A stretch of DNA of 64,000 nt from JACDAE01 sp963717195 (GCA_963717195.1 CAVQVR010000010.1:186001-250000); one strand, 5' to 3'; shown: positions 7,725 to 19,450, numbered from the stretch's first letter. Numbers and translations are program-made. The notes: generated by a model from the sequence alone, not told the origin.

Positions 7725-10291
7725 TTAACTCACGGTAATCCGATCAAAATCGGGCGCATAGGCCGCAGTATTGGAGAACTTGATGGTATTGTTGCCCGCG
7801 TTCAACTGGACCGAGACCGTCAGACTCTGCACCACATTCCAGTTGGCATCGTTAGTGCCATGGAATGTGATGGTCGTAGCGGTGCCCCATTGACGCTCAT
7901 CTGAGCTGAGCGGCCTGCATCCCCATCGAGATAGTAGATCGTGACCGTGTGGGTACCCACGCTACTGGCCTGGACATTGTTGAATTGCAGCGTGCCACCA
8001 AGACCGACATAACCCACCTTCAATCCACCCGAACAGCCGCTACAGGCAACAGCCACAGCACCTCCGGCAAAGGTATTGGCTGACGACTCCGCTTCGTAGC
8101 TACTGCTTGCTGGATTCGATGTGGTGGGAGCCACGGTAATGCGATCAAAATCGGGTGCCGAGGCCGCAGTATTGGAGAACGCGATGGTATTGTTGCCCGC
8201 GTTCAACGGAACCGAGACTGTTAGACTCTGCACGACATTCCAGTTCCCATCGTTGGTGCCATGGAACGTGATGGTCGTAGCGGCTGCCCCATTGACGCTC
8301 ATCTGAGCTGAGCGGCCTGCATCCCCATCCACATAGTAAATCGTGAGTGTGGCTGTGCCCGCGCTACTGGCCTGGACATTGTTGAATTGCAGCGTGCCAC
8401 CAAGACCGATATTGCCCACCTTCAACCCACCAGAACAGCCGCTACAGGCTGCCACCGCCGCACGTCCACCCAGGGTATTAGCCGAGGACTCCGCTTCGTA
8501 GCTACCGCTTGCTGGATTCGATGTAGGAGCCACGGTAATGCGATCAAAATCGGGTGCCGAGGCCGCCGCATTGGAGAACGCGATGGTATTGTTGCCCGCG
8601 TTCAACGGGACCGAGACTGTCAGACTCTGCACGACATTCCAGTTGGCATCGTTGGTGCCATGGAACGTGATGGTCGTGGCTGTGCCCCCATTGACGCTCA
8701 TCTGAGCTGAGCGGCCTGCATCCCCATCGAGATAGTAGATCGTGAGCGTGTCTGTGCCCGCGCTACTGGCCTGGACATTGTTGAATTGCAGCGTACCACC
8801 AAGACCGACATAGCCCACCTTCAACCCACCAGAACAGCCGCTACAGGCAGCCACCGCAGCACCTCCAGCAAGGGTATTGGCTGAGGACTCCGCTTCATAG
8901 CCGCCAAGTGATGGAATCGATGCGGGGGCAAATGCCAGCAACTGTCCATTCTGGTTGCCCTCAAAAAGCATACCTTCGGCCACGGTTGGAGGCCCCCAGA
9001 ATGTCCCTGAACCCGAGTAGGTGTAGACACTGGCACCGTTGGATGAATTCACTGCGGAGATCTGATTGCCTGCACCCACGACAACGACGCCGGGGAAGAC
9101 CGTCACCGCTCCCAATACTGGAGCACTCAGACAATGCCGCCACTCAAAGGCACCAGTCGCTGGATTCAAAGCGTTCACCGTTCCCGCGCAGCCGTTCGCA
9201 CTACCACCAGCTACATAAAGCCGTGATCCATCAAAGGCGGCTGGAGCAATATTGCCTCCACACTGCGGGCAATCATTGGCTGCTGCGATAGAGGCCTGCC
9301 ATGCTGTACCAGCGGACAGATCATTCTGTCTGAAGGCGTAGAAGGTGCCATTCTTGTTGATGGCACCAATGTAATTGGTACCATTCGCCGAGAATGGCGT
9401 CACCGAGGCGAAATCCCAATCTCCGCTGCCCGTTGACACTTGCGAATATCCCACCAGGGAGAGATTGGACGCATTCAATTCCACGACAGCGGTCGCATAA
9501 GGCTCATAACAGTTGCCAGGATTGCCGGTCGAGACGTAAACCTTGCCATCTGCAGTGACAACGGGTGTGCTCCAGATGCCACCGCCGTTACATCCATTAG
9601 GAACGACATTGAAGGTTGCCTGGATCTGGCCAGTGCTGGCATTGACTTTCACCAGTTGACCCTGGACCAGGGGATTGTCACAGAGGGAAGAAATTCCAAT
9701 ATAGACACTACCATTGGAATAGACAGGTGAACCAAACTGGTAGCTAGCGGGCGCGGGCGAGGTTCCAATATCGGTCCTCCATATAACGGCTCCCGTATTG
9801 GCATTGAGAGCGACCAGGTTGTCATGTCCATCAGCACTGACGTTGCCGCCACCACCGACAAAGATGGCTGATGTTGATCCGGCAGTACCCACTGAGGCGG
9901 TACTGGCGACGCCGATATTGGGTGGTTCACAGCTGGCATCAGAGGTCTGACCGAGTTGGGTCTCCCACAGCTTCGTGCCAGTAACTGTGTAGGCATGCTC
10001 AAGTCCATCCCAGGATCCCCAATAGACGACTCCGTTGGAGACAACTGGTTGGGCACTCACAGAACCCGACGTGTGAGACCACTTCAACGCCAGTGTGCCT
10101 ACATTGGAACTGTTCAGCGTAGTTTCCGCCGCATTATACCCGGTCTGTGAACCATTGAGATAGGAAGTCCAGTCATCGGCTGGTGCTGCGCTGGCGCTGT
10201 TCTGGCTTATTGTGGTATTGAAGAGCATGCTACCGAGGATGAGCAGTAGGAAAAGTACTCCTCGCACAAAGAGGTTTTTTTTGTGTAGCAT
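7725..10291 (-). CDS. Secreted PQQ-type beta-propeller protein with three CBM35-like modules (one frameshift)
   Basis: Extracellular protein of about 855 residues. A signal peptide (LFVRGVLFLLLILGSMLF) is followed by a PQQ_2/quinoprotein-like propeller (residues 40-460) with repeats such as NGVVYWGSWDG and GKVYVSTGNPGN. Three CBM35/CBM6-type sandwiches follow (about 465-590, 597-715 and 730-855), each starting YEAESSANT and ending DFDRITV. A one-base deletion in a C run at 7884-7889, seen by comparison with the sister repeats, throws the frame to a stop at 7820. The natural end, DFDRITVS, is at 7725. GAAGGAG precedes the start. The propeller might bind or oxidise sugars; no catalytic call is made. 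Confidence 0.8.
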
Positions 10292-10327
10292 GAAAAGCTC
10301 CTTCTTTAATTATGCTATACCTACTCT

Positions 10328-10377
10328 TTTTGATGTAAATAATGAAATATTGTTATATTTCATTATTTACATCAAAA
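10328..10377. promoter_or_regulatory. 23-bp perfect palindrome in the promoter region of the propeller gene
   Basis: Arms 10328-10350 and 10355-10377 are perfect reverse complements with a TGTT loop (outer part TTTTGATGTAAAT, inner part AATGAAATAT). It lies 37 bases upstream of the start codon of the gene ending at 7725. It resembles a large operator rather than a terminator because it has no GC core. The outer half-site TTTGATGTAA resembles the TTTGATGAAA half-site beside the LacI gene. Confidence 0.55.
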
Positions 10378-10536
10378 TGGTTTATTACTGTTTACGCTCG
10401 TTTGTTGGTAACCCCGTCCAGGTGAAAATGTTAATGGCACTGTACCCACGCTATAGGCCAGTAGGGGATATGGCTCAAGATTACGCATCTCCCCTATTTT
10501 GTACAGCATGTGGTATGACGCGATGCAACGAGAGAC

Positions 10537-12096
10537 TTAACTCACGGTAATGAGATCAAAATCGGGTGCGGAGGCCGCCGCATTGGAGAACTTGATGGTA
10601 TTGTTGCCCGCGTTCAATGAGACCGAGACCGTCAGAGTCCGGACAACATTCCAGTTGCCATCATTAGTGCCATGGAATGAGATGGTCGTGAGAGTCCCTC
10701 CATTGACGCTCATCTGAGCTGAGCGACCAGCATCGCCATCTATATAGGAGATTATGAGCGTGTGGGTACCTGCGCTACTGGCTCGAACGTTGTTGAATTG
10801 CAGGGTGCCACCCAGACCGATATTGCCCACCTTCAACCCACCGGAACAGCCGCTACAGGCAGCGACCACCGCACGTCCACCCAGAGTATTGGCCGAGGAC
10901 TCTGCTTCGTAGTTACTGCTGGATGGACTCGATGTGGGAGCCACGGTAATGCGATCAAAATCGGGTGCGGAAGCTGAGGCATTGGAGAACTTGATGGTAT
11001 TGTTGCCCGCGTTCAATGAGACCGAGACGGTCAGACTCTGGACAACATTCCAGTTGGCATCGTTGGTGCCATGGAACGTGATGGTCGTGAGAGTCCCTCC
11101 ATTGACGCTCATCTGAGCTGAGCGACCAGTATCGCCATCTATATAGTAGATCGTGACTGTGGCTGTGCCTGAGCTACTTGCCTGGATATTGTTGAATTGC
11201 AGCGTGCCACCAAGGCCGACATAGCCTACCTTCGACCCACCGGAACAGCCGCTACAGGCAGCGACCACTGCACCACCAGCAAGAGTATTGGCCGAGGATT
11301 CCGCTTCGTAGCTGCTTCCACCGTTTCCGCCGCCACCACCGCCACCGCTTCCGTTAACACTATTGATCTGGGCTGTCAGAGGTGGATACCATTTGGCCGC
11401 TATCTTCGCATTGCCTGAAGCATTGGGATGGACTCCATCTATAGTATCAGTGCTATCGTTATACCCCGTCCATTGATCGACCACGATAATCGGAGATTGT
11501 GCGGTGGATTTAGAACTGGCCCATGCTGGAATAGCCGCGTTAAAGTTGATTACGCGCTGTGCACAAGCTGAACAACCACTAGGATTCATCGGAGTAATCT
11601 GGGCTACCAAAATCCTCATGTTTGGATTGTGCGCACGCATCTGATTCACCAGCGTACTAAAAGCCGCGAGAATGGTCGCTGGAGCGATATTATTCCAGAC
11701 ATCATTTGTTCCGAGATGCATCATGACAATATTTGGATTGGTAGCAGCGAGCCAGCCGGGCAAGAGATTCTGATTGGCAATGTTGGTTGCCAGGTAGCCG
11801 CCGTGTCCTTCATTGTCGCCGTCAAAGGGAATCCCACATGCTGTTGAGTTGTTCAATGTCCCTACAAAATTAATATTGGTATAGCCTGTACTCTGGAGGT
11901 GATTCCAGAGCAGAGCACGCCAACAGCCAGGGGAACCGGTGATCAAGTCGCCCAAAGGCATGATATTGACAGTTGACGCTGCTTGAGCCTTTTGCTGGTA
12001 CGATACAAGGCCCAGGAGGGCCACACTAGATAATGCTAGTAACAAGATACAGGTGATGAGGTGGCGTGCACGGACATGCACATGAAATTGCTGCAT
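10537..12096 (-). CDS. Secreted SGNH/GDSL hydrolase-like protein with two CBM35-like modules; nucleophile Ser replaced
   Basis: About 519 residues: signal peptide, SGNH domain (40-245), Gly-rich linker, and two CBM35-like modules (260-385 and 393-519). Block I reads IMPLGDLITGSPG where active enzymes have GDSIT. The codon is TTG, one C-to-T change from TCG serine. Block III GTND and block V DGVHPN (Asp and His) are intact. These enzymes are normally esterases that remove acetyl or other acyl groups from polysaccharides. This copy would be inactive as read. AAAGGAG 8 bases upstream supports the start at 12096 rather than the ATG 36 codons earlier. Confidence 0.85.
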   Translation of the reverse strand: MQQFHVHVRARHLITCILLLALSSVALLGLVSYQQKAQAASTVNIMPLGDLITGSPGCWRALLWNHLQSTGYTNINFVGTLNNSTACGIPFDGDNEGHGGYLATNIANQNLLPGWLAATNPNIVMMHLGTNDVWNNIAPATILAAFSTLVNQMRAHNPNMRILVAQITPMNPSGCSACAQRVINFNAAIPAWASSKSTAQSPIIVVDQWTGYNDSTDTIDGVHPNASGNAKIAAKWYPPLTAQINSVNGSGGGGGGGNGGSSYEAESSANTLAGGAVVAACSGCSGGSKVGYVGLGGTLQFNNIQASSSGTATVTIYYIDGDTGRSAQMSVNGGTLTTITFHGTNDANWNVVQSLTVSVSLNAGNNTIKFSNASASAPDFDRITVAPTSSPSSSNYEAESSANTLGGRAVVAACSGCSGGLKVGNIGLGGTLQFNNVRASSAGTHTLIISYIDGDAGRSAQMSVNGGTLTTISFHGTNDGNWNVVRTLTVSVSLNAGNNTIKFSNAAASAPDFDLITVS

Positions 12097-12221
12097 AACT
12101 GAACTCCTTTTCATTCCATTTGCGAACAACGAATGCGGTCCTCGCGTCTGTGCGGAACAACCTGCACGTGAGAGCCGGCAAGAGATGTGATCGCGCATCT
12201 CCAAGCGGGAATTGAGAGGCC

Positions 12222-12258
12222 AGAGGTGCGATAGGACTGACCATCCGCCTGCACCTCT
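12222..12258. terminator. Hairpin downstream of propeller protein 2
   Basis: AGAGGTGC and GCACCTCT, separated by 21 bases, lie in the short gap after the stop of the gene ending at 12299. The same hairpin and its flanks recur at 14819-14855. No T tract is seen on either strand. Confidence 0.45.
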
Positions 12259-12298
12259 CCCTGAAAATGTAAAGATTATGCCGCCTTCCTCTGAAAAC

Positions 12299-14697
12299 TT
12301 AACTCACGGTGATCCGATCAAAATCGGGTCCCGAGGCCGCCGCATTGGAGAACGCGATGGTATTATTGCCCACGTTCAATGGAACCGAGACGGTCAGAGT
12401 CTGCACCACATTCCAGTTTCCATCGTTGGTGCCATGGAACGTGATGGTCGTGGCAGTTGCCCCGTTGACGCTCATCTGAGCTGAGCGGCCTGCATCCCCA
12501 TCCACATAGGAGATCGTGAGCGTGTGGGTACCCGCACTACTGGCCTGAACATTGTTGAATTGCAGCGTGCCACCAAGACCGATATTGCCCACCTTCAACC
12601 CACCCGAGCAGCCACTACAGGCTGCCACCACGGCCCGTCCTCCAAGGGTATTGGCCGACGACTCCGCTTCATAGCTATTTGGACTCGGTGTCGGTGTTGG
12701 ACTCAATGTCGGTGTCGGTGTCGGACTTGACGTAGGAGTTACCATAATGCGATCAAAATCGGGTGCTGGACCCGAGGGATTGGAGAACAGGATGGTATTA
12801 CTGCCTGCGTTCAACTGAACCGAGACGGTCAGGTTCTGCACCGCATTCCAGTTGTTATCGTTGGTGCCGTGGAACGTCACGGTCGTGGCGGCTCCTCCAT
12901 TGACACTCATCTGAGCGGTTCGCCTGCGTCTCCATCGATGATAGTAGATCGTGAGGGTGTAGGTGCCTGCACTACTGGCCTGTACGCCGTTGAATTGCAG
13001 CGTGCCGCTATTACGACCGACACTTCCCACCTTCAGGCCACCAGAACAGCCAGTACAGGCTACCACCGTAGCTCCTCCGGCAAGCGTATTGGCCGATGAC
13101 TCCGCTTCATAGCTACTGCCACCGCCAACGGATGTAGGAAGCGTCCAGGCGTTGAGGTGACCTGTAGCATTTGGAAATGGTTCACCTGCATTTCCATCGG
13201 GCATATAGAGGACGCCGTTCGCGACGATAGGACTGGCCCAATGGAATTGTCCAATGGGAGTGGACCAGACAACAGCTCCCGTGGTAGGATTAATCGCCTG
13301 CATCGTGTGAGTGGCCGTTGTTGCGGTATGCTCACCACCACCAACTGCGGCAAAGAGCACGCCGTTGGCCATAATAGCAGAGGTCGTCCAACCATTCTTC
13401 AAAACCCAGCGCGTTACTAAGCTTGGATTACCCGCACTATCGACCACGTATTGCAATCCTGAAATGCCATTATCGCCGGGAACAAAAACCCAGGTGCTTC
13501 CATCGGCTGGATTGACCCACGAAGTCCCTTCGGAACGGACCAGCCCACCTTGCGGCGCATTATAAATGGCCAGTTCCCCACCAAGATTTCCTGGGCCACC
13601 CTTGCCGCTTAAATTGGCGAGATTGTAGAGGCGCAGCTTTGAGTCTTTTCCACCTGATACCCCTAGATAGGGATATTTACTCTTGGGATTGGTTGGCAGG
13701 ATGATAACGTTGGTACTACCAATATCCTGATCCGCTGCAACCGATGCTGACCAGTCTGAGGGCGTGTAGCTATCTAATGGATAGCCGCCGCCATTTGTGA
13801 GTGTAGTATGACCATCGGGAGGAAGGGCCAACAGGCTTTGTACCCAATCGATACCTGGCTGGAACTGAGTATATGTACCAGTCATGACAAATGATTTATC
13901 TAAGTCTGGATCATAGACTGCACCAGGTCGCGACCAGGGTTCGGCTCCACTCAACGTACAATTACTGGGCTGACCTGGGGCATCAAACAGGACGTCAGGG
14001 TGATTTGCACATACGGTATTAAACACATGCTTGGAGCCTGTCCCAAGATTGATGACAGTCTCATGTCCGAGTCCGTATGACTGACTGGCATAAAGATAGC
14101 TGACGCCATCTTTGGCAGTAGCAATCGAAAGTTCCGAGGAAGCTTTATCGTTTGCAGGCCCGATCTGCTCTGGCCATCCTCCCCCGGTGACTTCCGTTCC
14201 ATTGGTTACGTTGACCTTATGAACCAGGCCATCCCCGACCCCGGGAGTATAGATATATTGGCGATTGGGGTCAATGGCAGGAGCAGAATTCGTTATGCCC
14301 GATCCGGCGTAAAAAGAATGCGACCAGACCTGCGCCCCTGTATGAGCATCCATCGCGATGAGACCTCCCAGTTCAGTGGTGACGAAGACAAGGTCTCTGA
14401 CTCCACTGGACGTGCTCACGTTTGTTAACAGGACAGGGGCCCCATCTGGCGAAGAGGGAAGGGGTACGGTAAAGAGCGGCTTGAGGTTTGCTACATTGGA
14501 TAAATTAATGGTCGTCTCCAATGTATTATCAGCGGTTTTTTCTTCATTGAGGCCGAATTGAAGCCAATCATACTTGCTTGCCGGAATCGCTGCAAGCGTT
14601 GGTTTCCCGTGAAAATACGCTGCAGAGGTGAGGAGTGAACAGACAACAACATGATCATGATCCATTTTACATGACGGCCTATTTTGAGGGTATGCAT
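12299..14697 (-). CDS. Secreted beta-propeller protein with two CBM35-like modules (frameshifted in signal peptide)
   Basis: About 800 residues. A PQQ_2-like propeller (40-515) contains repeats such as NGVLFAAVGGG and NGVLYMPDGNAG. A CBM35-like module (527-645), a Ser/Pro/Thr linker (PTPTPTLSPTPTPSP) and a second module ending DFDRITVS follow. The ATG at 14697 (MHTLKIGRHVKWIMIMLL) has AAAGGAG upstream and begins the signal peptide, but one base is gained or lost at 14630-14660 before the mature part. A second pair of compensating indels near 12930-12950 garbles a normally DGDAGRSAQ-like stretch to HRWRRRRTAQ. Role is probably similar to the first propeller protein; substrate unknown. Confidence 0.75.
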
Positions 14698-14818
14698 GTT
14701 TTTTCTCCTTTTGCGAACAACGAACGCTATTCTCGTGTCTGCGCCAGAACAACCTGCACGCGAGAGTCTGCGAGAGGGGTAGTCGTAGTACGCATCTCCA
14801 CTCAGGAATTGAGAGGCC

Positions 14819-14855
14819 AGAGGTGCGATAGGACTGACCATCCTCCTGCACCTCT
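14819..14855. terminator. Hairpin downstream of the GH27 gene
   Basis: Second copy of the AGAGGTGC/GCACCTCT hairpin found at 12222-12258, embedded in a nearly identical intergenic stretch. It follows the natural stop of the GH27 gene at 14896. Confidence 0.45.
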
Positions 14856-14895
14856 CCCTGAAAATGTAAAGATTATGCTGCCTTCCTCTGAAAAC

Positions 14896-16633
14896 TTAAC
14901 TCACGGTGATTCGATCAAAATCGGGTGCAGGGGCCGCCGCATTGGAGAACTCGATCGTATTGTTGCCCGCATTCAATGAACCGAGACGGTCAGGGTCTGC
15001 ACAACATTCCAGTTTCCATCGTTAGTGCCATGGAACGTGATGGTCGTGGAGCTCCTCCATTGACGCTCATCTGAGCTGAGCGGCCTGCATCTCCATCCAC
15101 ATAGTAGATCGTGAGCGTGTGGGTGCCCGCACTACTGGCTTGAACATTGTTGAATTGCAGCGTGCCACCAAGCCGATATTGCCCACCTTCAACCCACCCG
15201 AGCAGCCAGCTACAGGCTGCCACCACCGCTCGTCCTCCAAGGGTATTGGCCGACGACTCCGCTTCATAGCTATTTCCACCGCCTCCACCGCCGCCACCAT
15301 TTCCCGGAACGACTTTGAGCAAACGAGAAGCATGGGCATTGAGGGTTGCGCTGAAGCTATTGGTAGAGGTTCCAAGGTCAGTATGGCTCCACAGGTCACG
15401 TACGGTCGCCGCGCCACTGAATCCCAGGCTGCTCCAGTTTGCCGTGACTGTCGCCGTTGATCCGCCCAGATTGAAAAGCGCAACCGTATAGCTCCCGTCG
15501 CCATTATTGGTGTACCAGACCTGCTGATTACTGGACTGTGATACTGGCACGGCGGCTTTGCCACGCTGGTCTACGGCAATGACTTCATCGTTCGTGAGCA
15601 ATGAGAGGCCATAGCTATCCATCGTGGTGAGATCATCACCCGCGTAAAGGGGAGCTGCCTCGATAGCCCACAGCGTCATATAGGTTTGCCGTTCGTCGTT
15701 GGTGATGCCATCCTTTGCACCATCGGCTACATTGAGGGAGTCCAGGTCATTCCACCCACCAGGACCAGCGAGAGGTGCCCAGGGGGGAACATCTTTGAAA
15801 CGTGCAGAAACTGTGTTCCAATCGACTAAATTTGAGCAGGCCGCATAACATTGGACATCGCCTTCAATGCGCCAGGCATTCGAATATGTTCGCCAGAAGT
15901 TGATATTATTGCGATCGAGCGTATTCGAGAGATCGAAGACAATTGGGCGCCCACTCTGTCGCAGGGCGATAGACCATTCCTGGACATCCTGTTGATTCCA
16001 ATCACCGACCGCGTCAATTTTCAGGAAATCCACCCCCCAGGAGGCGTACTCATCCGCCCAGGAATTGAGAAAGTCCTGGGAGGCAGTAGAGTAATTGAGG
16101 TAATACATGACATTGCCAAAGCCACCGTAGTTATTCTGGAATTTGCTGGTATTAGCGGCATCTCTAGCATGATAGCCCGTGCCCTGAATGGGGGTATTCT
16201 GGTTGACTGCTGCCACCGGAATACCTGGCGTCACATAGATGCCAAACTTGAGACCGAGGCTGTGAACATAATTGGCGATTCCGGCAATGCCATTGGGGAA
16301 TTGTGCTGAATTCACCTGCCAGCGTCCATATTGATCGACGGTCGTACCAGGGTTCAGGTAGTAGTGATCGTCTAGCAGGATATAGTTGTACCCATGCGAT
16401 TTTAATTTGCTGGCTTCGACATTGGCTTGTGCCTCAATGTTCGCCTGTGTGGGATCGCCACCATCAAAGCTATAGGTACTCCACCCCATAAATGGTGTCG
16501 TCGCAACGCCATTATTTTCCGCATGGGCCGGGGTGGTACTTGTCCCACTTGTACTCCAGAAGGCTATGGTGAGAGTAACTAGCAGAATGGCTACTATACT
16601 GCCTCTTAAAAGGATCCTTTTCTTCCCTTGCAT
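14896..16633 (-). CDS. GH27 alpha-galactosidase with C-terminal CBM35-like module (several indels)
   Basis: Secreted exo-enzyme that would remove alpha-galactose from galactomannan or oligosaccharides. Signal helix (GSIVAILLVTLTIAFW), then a (beta/alpha)8 barrel opening TTPFMGWSTYSFDGG. The nucleophile Asp is in FLKIDAVGD and the acid/base Asp in WRIEGDVQ, as in GH27. A beta-sandwich domain, a Gly linker and one CBM35-like module (about 452-578) follow. Within the module there are compensating indels near 15175-15205, and uncompensated ones near 15046-15052 and 14980; the natural end DFDRITVS is at 14896. Start 16633 follows GGAGGAAA and is preferred to 16726. Confidence 0.8.
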
Positions 16634-17016
16634 GTTTGCTTTCCTCCAATGAGTTAAAAATAACTTTAATTCTTTTCTAAAAATAGCCTTGTTTCTTTTT
16701 TTATGCTGGTGAAGCTCCTTTCTCATACTAAAACAGGTAGAGTATCTCGGATAGAAATACTACCTGGCATCGATTTCTACCCCTTTTTCTCTTCATGTTT
16801 CATCTCTTTATTTCTATGTCCTTGTCTGGTCTTAGCTAGCTCGTCAGGAATGGGATGCTATGTTCGCATGTGCAGGATCTCCGAAAGGAGACTGAGTACT
16901 GTTTTTCAACTCCTTCAGTCTCTCTTTGGAGGTCTTTTTTGCAAGCTCATCAACTGATAAGCTCACCCTTCACCATTTGGGAGGTCTCATCTGCGTTGAT
17001 TGATTGCCTGAACAGA

Positions 17017-18923
17017 CTACGAGGTACTACAGGTTGCGCCGTTCAAGGTGAACGAGGTCGGGTTAGGATTGCTTGTGGTCCAGGTGCCATTAAAGCCCAG
17101 AGAGAGCGAAGCGCCCGCTGAGATCGTGCCGTTATAGCTCATGTTGGTGACGCTCACTGGCTTCCTTGTTGCGAGAAGGTCCCGTCCCAGCCCTCAGTGA
17201 CTTGCTGGCTGGCGGGGAAGGTAAATTTCAAGGTCCAACTACTGATCGTGCTTGAGCCGGTATTGGTGATGGTGGTGCTGGTGGTGAAGCCACCGGTCCA
17301 CTGATTCTGGATGACATAGCTGATCTTACAACTACTGCCTGACGTTGGAGTTGCAGTCGGTGTTGGAGCCATGGTCGGAGTCGGTGTTGGAGCCATGGTC
17401 GGAGTCGATGTAGGAGTACTCCCACCTCCAAGTGGAGTCAGCGTAATCTGATCAAAATCGGGGGCTGGGCCCGAGGCATTGAGAACTCGACGGTGTTGTT
17501 GCCTGCGTTCAACGAGACCGAGACGGTCAGACTCTGCACGAAATTCCAGTTGAAATCGTTGGTGCCGTGGAACGTGATGGTGGTGGGAGCCCCTCCATTG
17601 ACGCTCATCTGAGCTGATCGACCAGCATCCCCATCGATATAATCGATCGTGATGGAGTAGGTGCCCGTGCTACTGGCCTGGACATTGTTGAATTGCAACG
17701 TGCCCCCAAGACCGACATAGCCCACCTTCAATCCACCCGAACAGACGCTACAGGCTTCCACCACCGCACCGCCCGCAAGGGTATTGACCGAGGACGCCGC
17801 TTTGTAACTCCCGCTTCCGCCGCCACCACTTCCTGGCGTGGGTGTAGGAGTCGGCGTTGTTCCGCCGCCACTGGCAGGCAGGGAGAGAAGATGATTTTTG
17901 AGACCAACGCCGTAGTTCGTCGGAGTACCACTATAGTCGCTAATGAGTGAGGGTGTGTTTGAGCAACTGTAGGTACTCCAGGACCAACCAAGATACCCAA
18001 TGTTGTGGCTGTCAAACCAGGGCATAATGGTATCAATGAATCCGTGACCGCAATCGTCCTCACCCATCTCTCCAGCGATGACCGGCACCTGTGCTGCAAC
18101 TGGCGCGATCTGTGAATTTAAACAACTGATGGTATCACAGGCATTGAAATTGTAGATGTGAAATGAGGCTGCCAGATTATTGTCGGGGTCATTGGGCTTG
18201 TTTGCTAACCATCCGGTGAGATTATTGGCATAGGCGAGACCTCCAAGCATGATGGTGTTGGTTGCTCCCGTATTACGCACGGCGTTCACCAGCGTTTGCA
18301 TCCCGGCCACGGCAAAACCAACGTCATTACAAGGACTGGCATAGGCACCAGAACTGCCGTTGCGCCAGCAGGACCAACTCGAAGGTGTAGGGTTCATTGT
18401 ACAGGTCGAAGAGGACCGACCCATAGCCTTTAAATGTACTGGCGACCGAACTCCAGTAGGATGGAGCATGATCTGCATCTGGCATAGGCAATTGGCCCGT
18501 CGCCTTGTTTGAGCCAGGAGCGGTCCATTGCAGGTCGAGAATGACATGCATGCCATTGCTGGTCAGCAGGTTCACGTAGTTGATAATATTTTGCCGATAC
18601 TGGGATGCCGAGACGCCGCTCGACGGCTCTCCATTAATCCCAAGCCAGCAGTCCTCGTTCATAGGAAGACGAACGATGTTGATTTTCCAGGACAGCATCG
18701 CATTGATGGATGCTTGGTCAACCGGTCCATCGAAGGTATTACTACTACTGAGGCAGCTATACTCTGCACCCATACGGTCCACTCCATGATAGTTGAGCGA
18801 ACCAGGGGAAGACGCCTTCACCGCTGTGGTTGATTGTAGTGTCCCGATTGTTGCTACCAGGCCGAGCAGTAGTGCGAAAATACTACATGCCACCAGCACT
18901 TTAAAGCGTTTTTTGCTTGTCAT
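17017..18923 (-). CDS. GH5 endoglucanase/mannanase-type enzyme with CBM35-like and CBM2 modules (three frameshifts)
   Basis: Secreted cellulase-superfamily enzyme of about 635 residues. After a signal peptide, the GH5 barrel contains LYNEP (acid/base Glu) and VIAGEMGEDDCG (nucleophile Glu). Then come a Thr-Pro linker, a CBM35-like module starting SYKAASSVNT, a second PT-rich linker and a CBM2 (CKISYVIQNQWTGGFTTS ... SLGFNGTW ... NGATC). Frameshifts near 18380-18396, 17480 and 17155-17170 break it into three frames, but the domains are each complete when joined. AAGGAGG lies just before the start at 18923. Substrate could be cellulose, mannan or glucomannan. Confidence 0.8.
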
Positions 18924-19073
18924 AATTGCCTCCTTGCATAGTGCATATACTATGAAGTGTATCATCCCTGATGGCCAACGGGTACAAAGATAACGAGGGC
19001 TATAAGTTGGCTATTGAACAGAGGAGAAGGAAAGCCCAACAGAGTTGCAGAGTCAACACGACCATTATGCGTA

Positions 19074-19085
19074 TGTACATGTACA
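19074..19085. promoter_or_regulatory. Palindrome TGTACATGTACA in divergent intergenic region
   Basis: A perfect 12-bp palindrome about 150 bp upstream of the GH5 gene, in the 780-bp gap (18924-19706) between it and the divergent LacI-family gene. Possible operator; otherwise this gap holds no gene that I can support. Confidence 0.3.
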
Positions 19086-19409
19086 CATGTAGAATGTCTT
19101 ATAGAAAGACCTCTCAGCACGATCTGCGGAGAACTCTTGTCACTTGAAAGATTTGAGCAGTATTTCCCCTAAAAAGATACTTTGAGCTCATAATTGTCAG
19201 GGGGATGGGCCCTGAAAAGCCAATACAGTGGTATTTAAGGACTGTAAGCAAGAAACGACTTCATCATCGGCTTCAATCTCCCGTGAGCATCCATTGCTCA
19301 CCAAATAAAAAAGAGGGACCTAATGCTACGAAGCGAGCGACGCGAAGCGAGAAGAACAGTGCAACGACATGCATCTTCAGAGTATTACTCATACTACTGC
19401 TTCTCTTTC

Positions 19410-19450
19410 TTTGATGAAATTAATGGAAATATACAAAAACTTTCATCAAA
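19410..19450. promoter_or_regulatory. Inverted repeat TTTGATGAAA / TTTCATCAAA, candidate LacI-family operator
   Basis: Two perfect 10-bp half-sites (19410-19419 and 19441-19450), spaced 31 bases start to start (about three helical turns), lie between the divergent GH5 and LacI-family genes. A related half-site forms the outer part of the palindrome at 10328-10377. Binding by the adjacent regulator is an inference. Confidence 0.4.

Noticed and set aside
16855..17121. Plus-strand frames before and inside the GH5/CBM2 3' end
   Set aside because: Antisense to the CBM2 module; no start signal. The gap 16634-17016 has a promoter-like AT-rich part on one side and downstream sequence on the other, but no gene.
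7725..18000. Regularly repeated sequence as a possible CRISPR or satellite array
   Set aside because: The repeats are 350-bp coding modules (CBM35-like) within genes, not short repeats with unique spacers.
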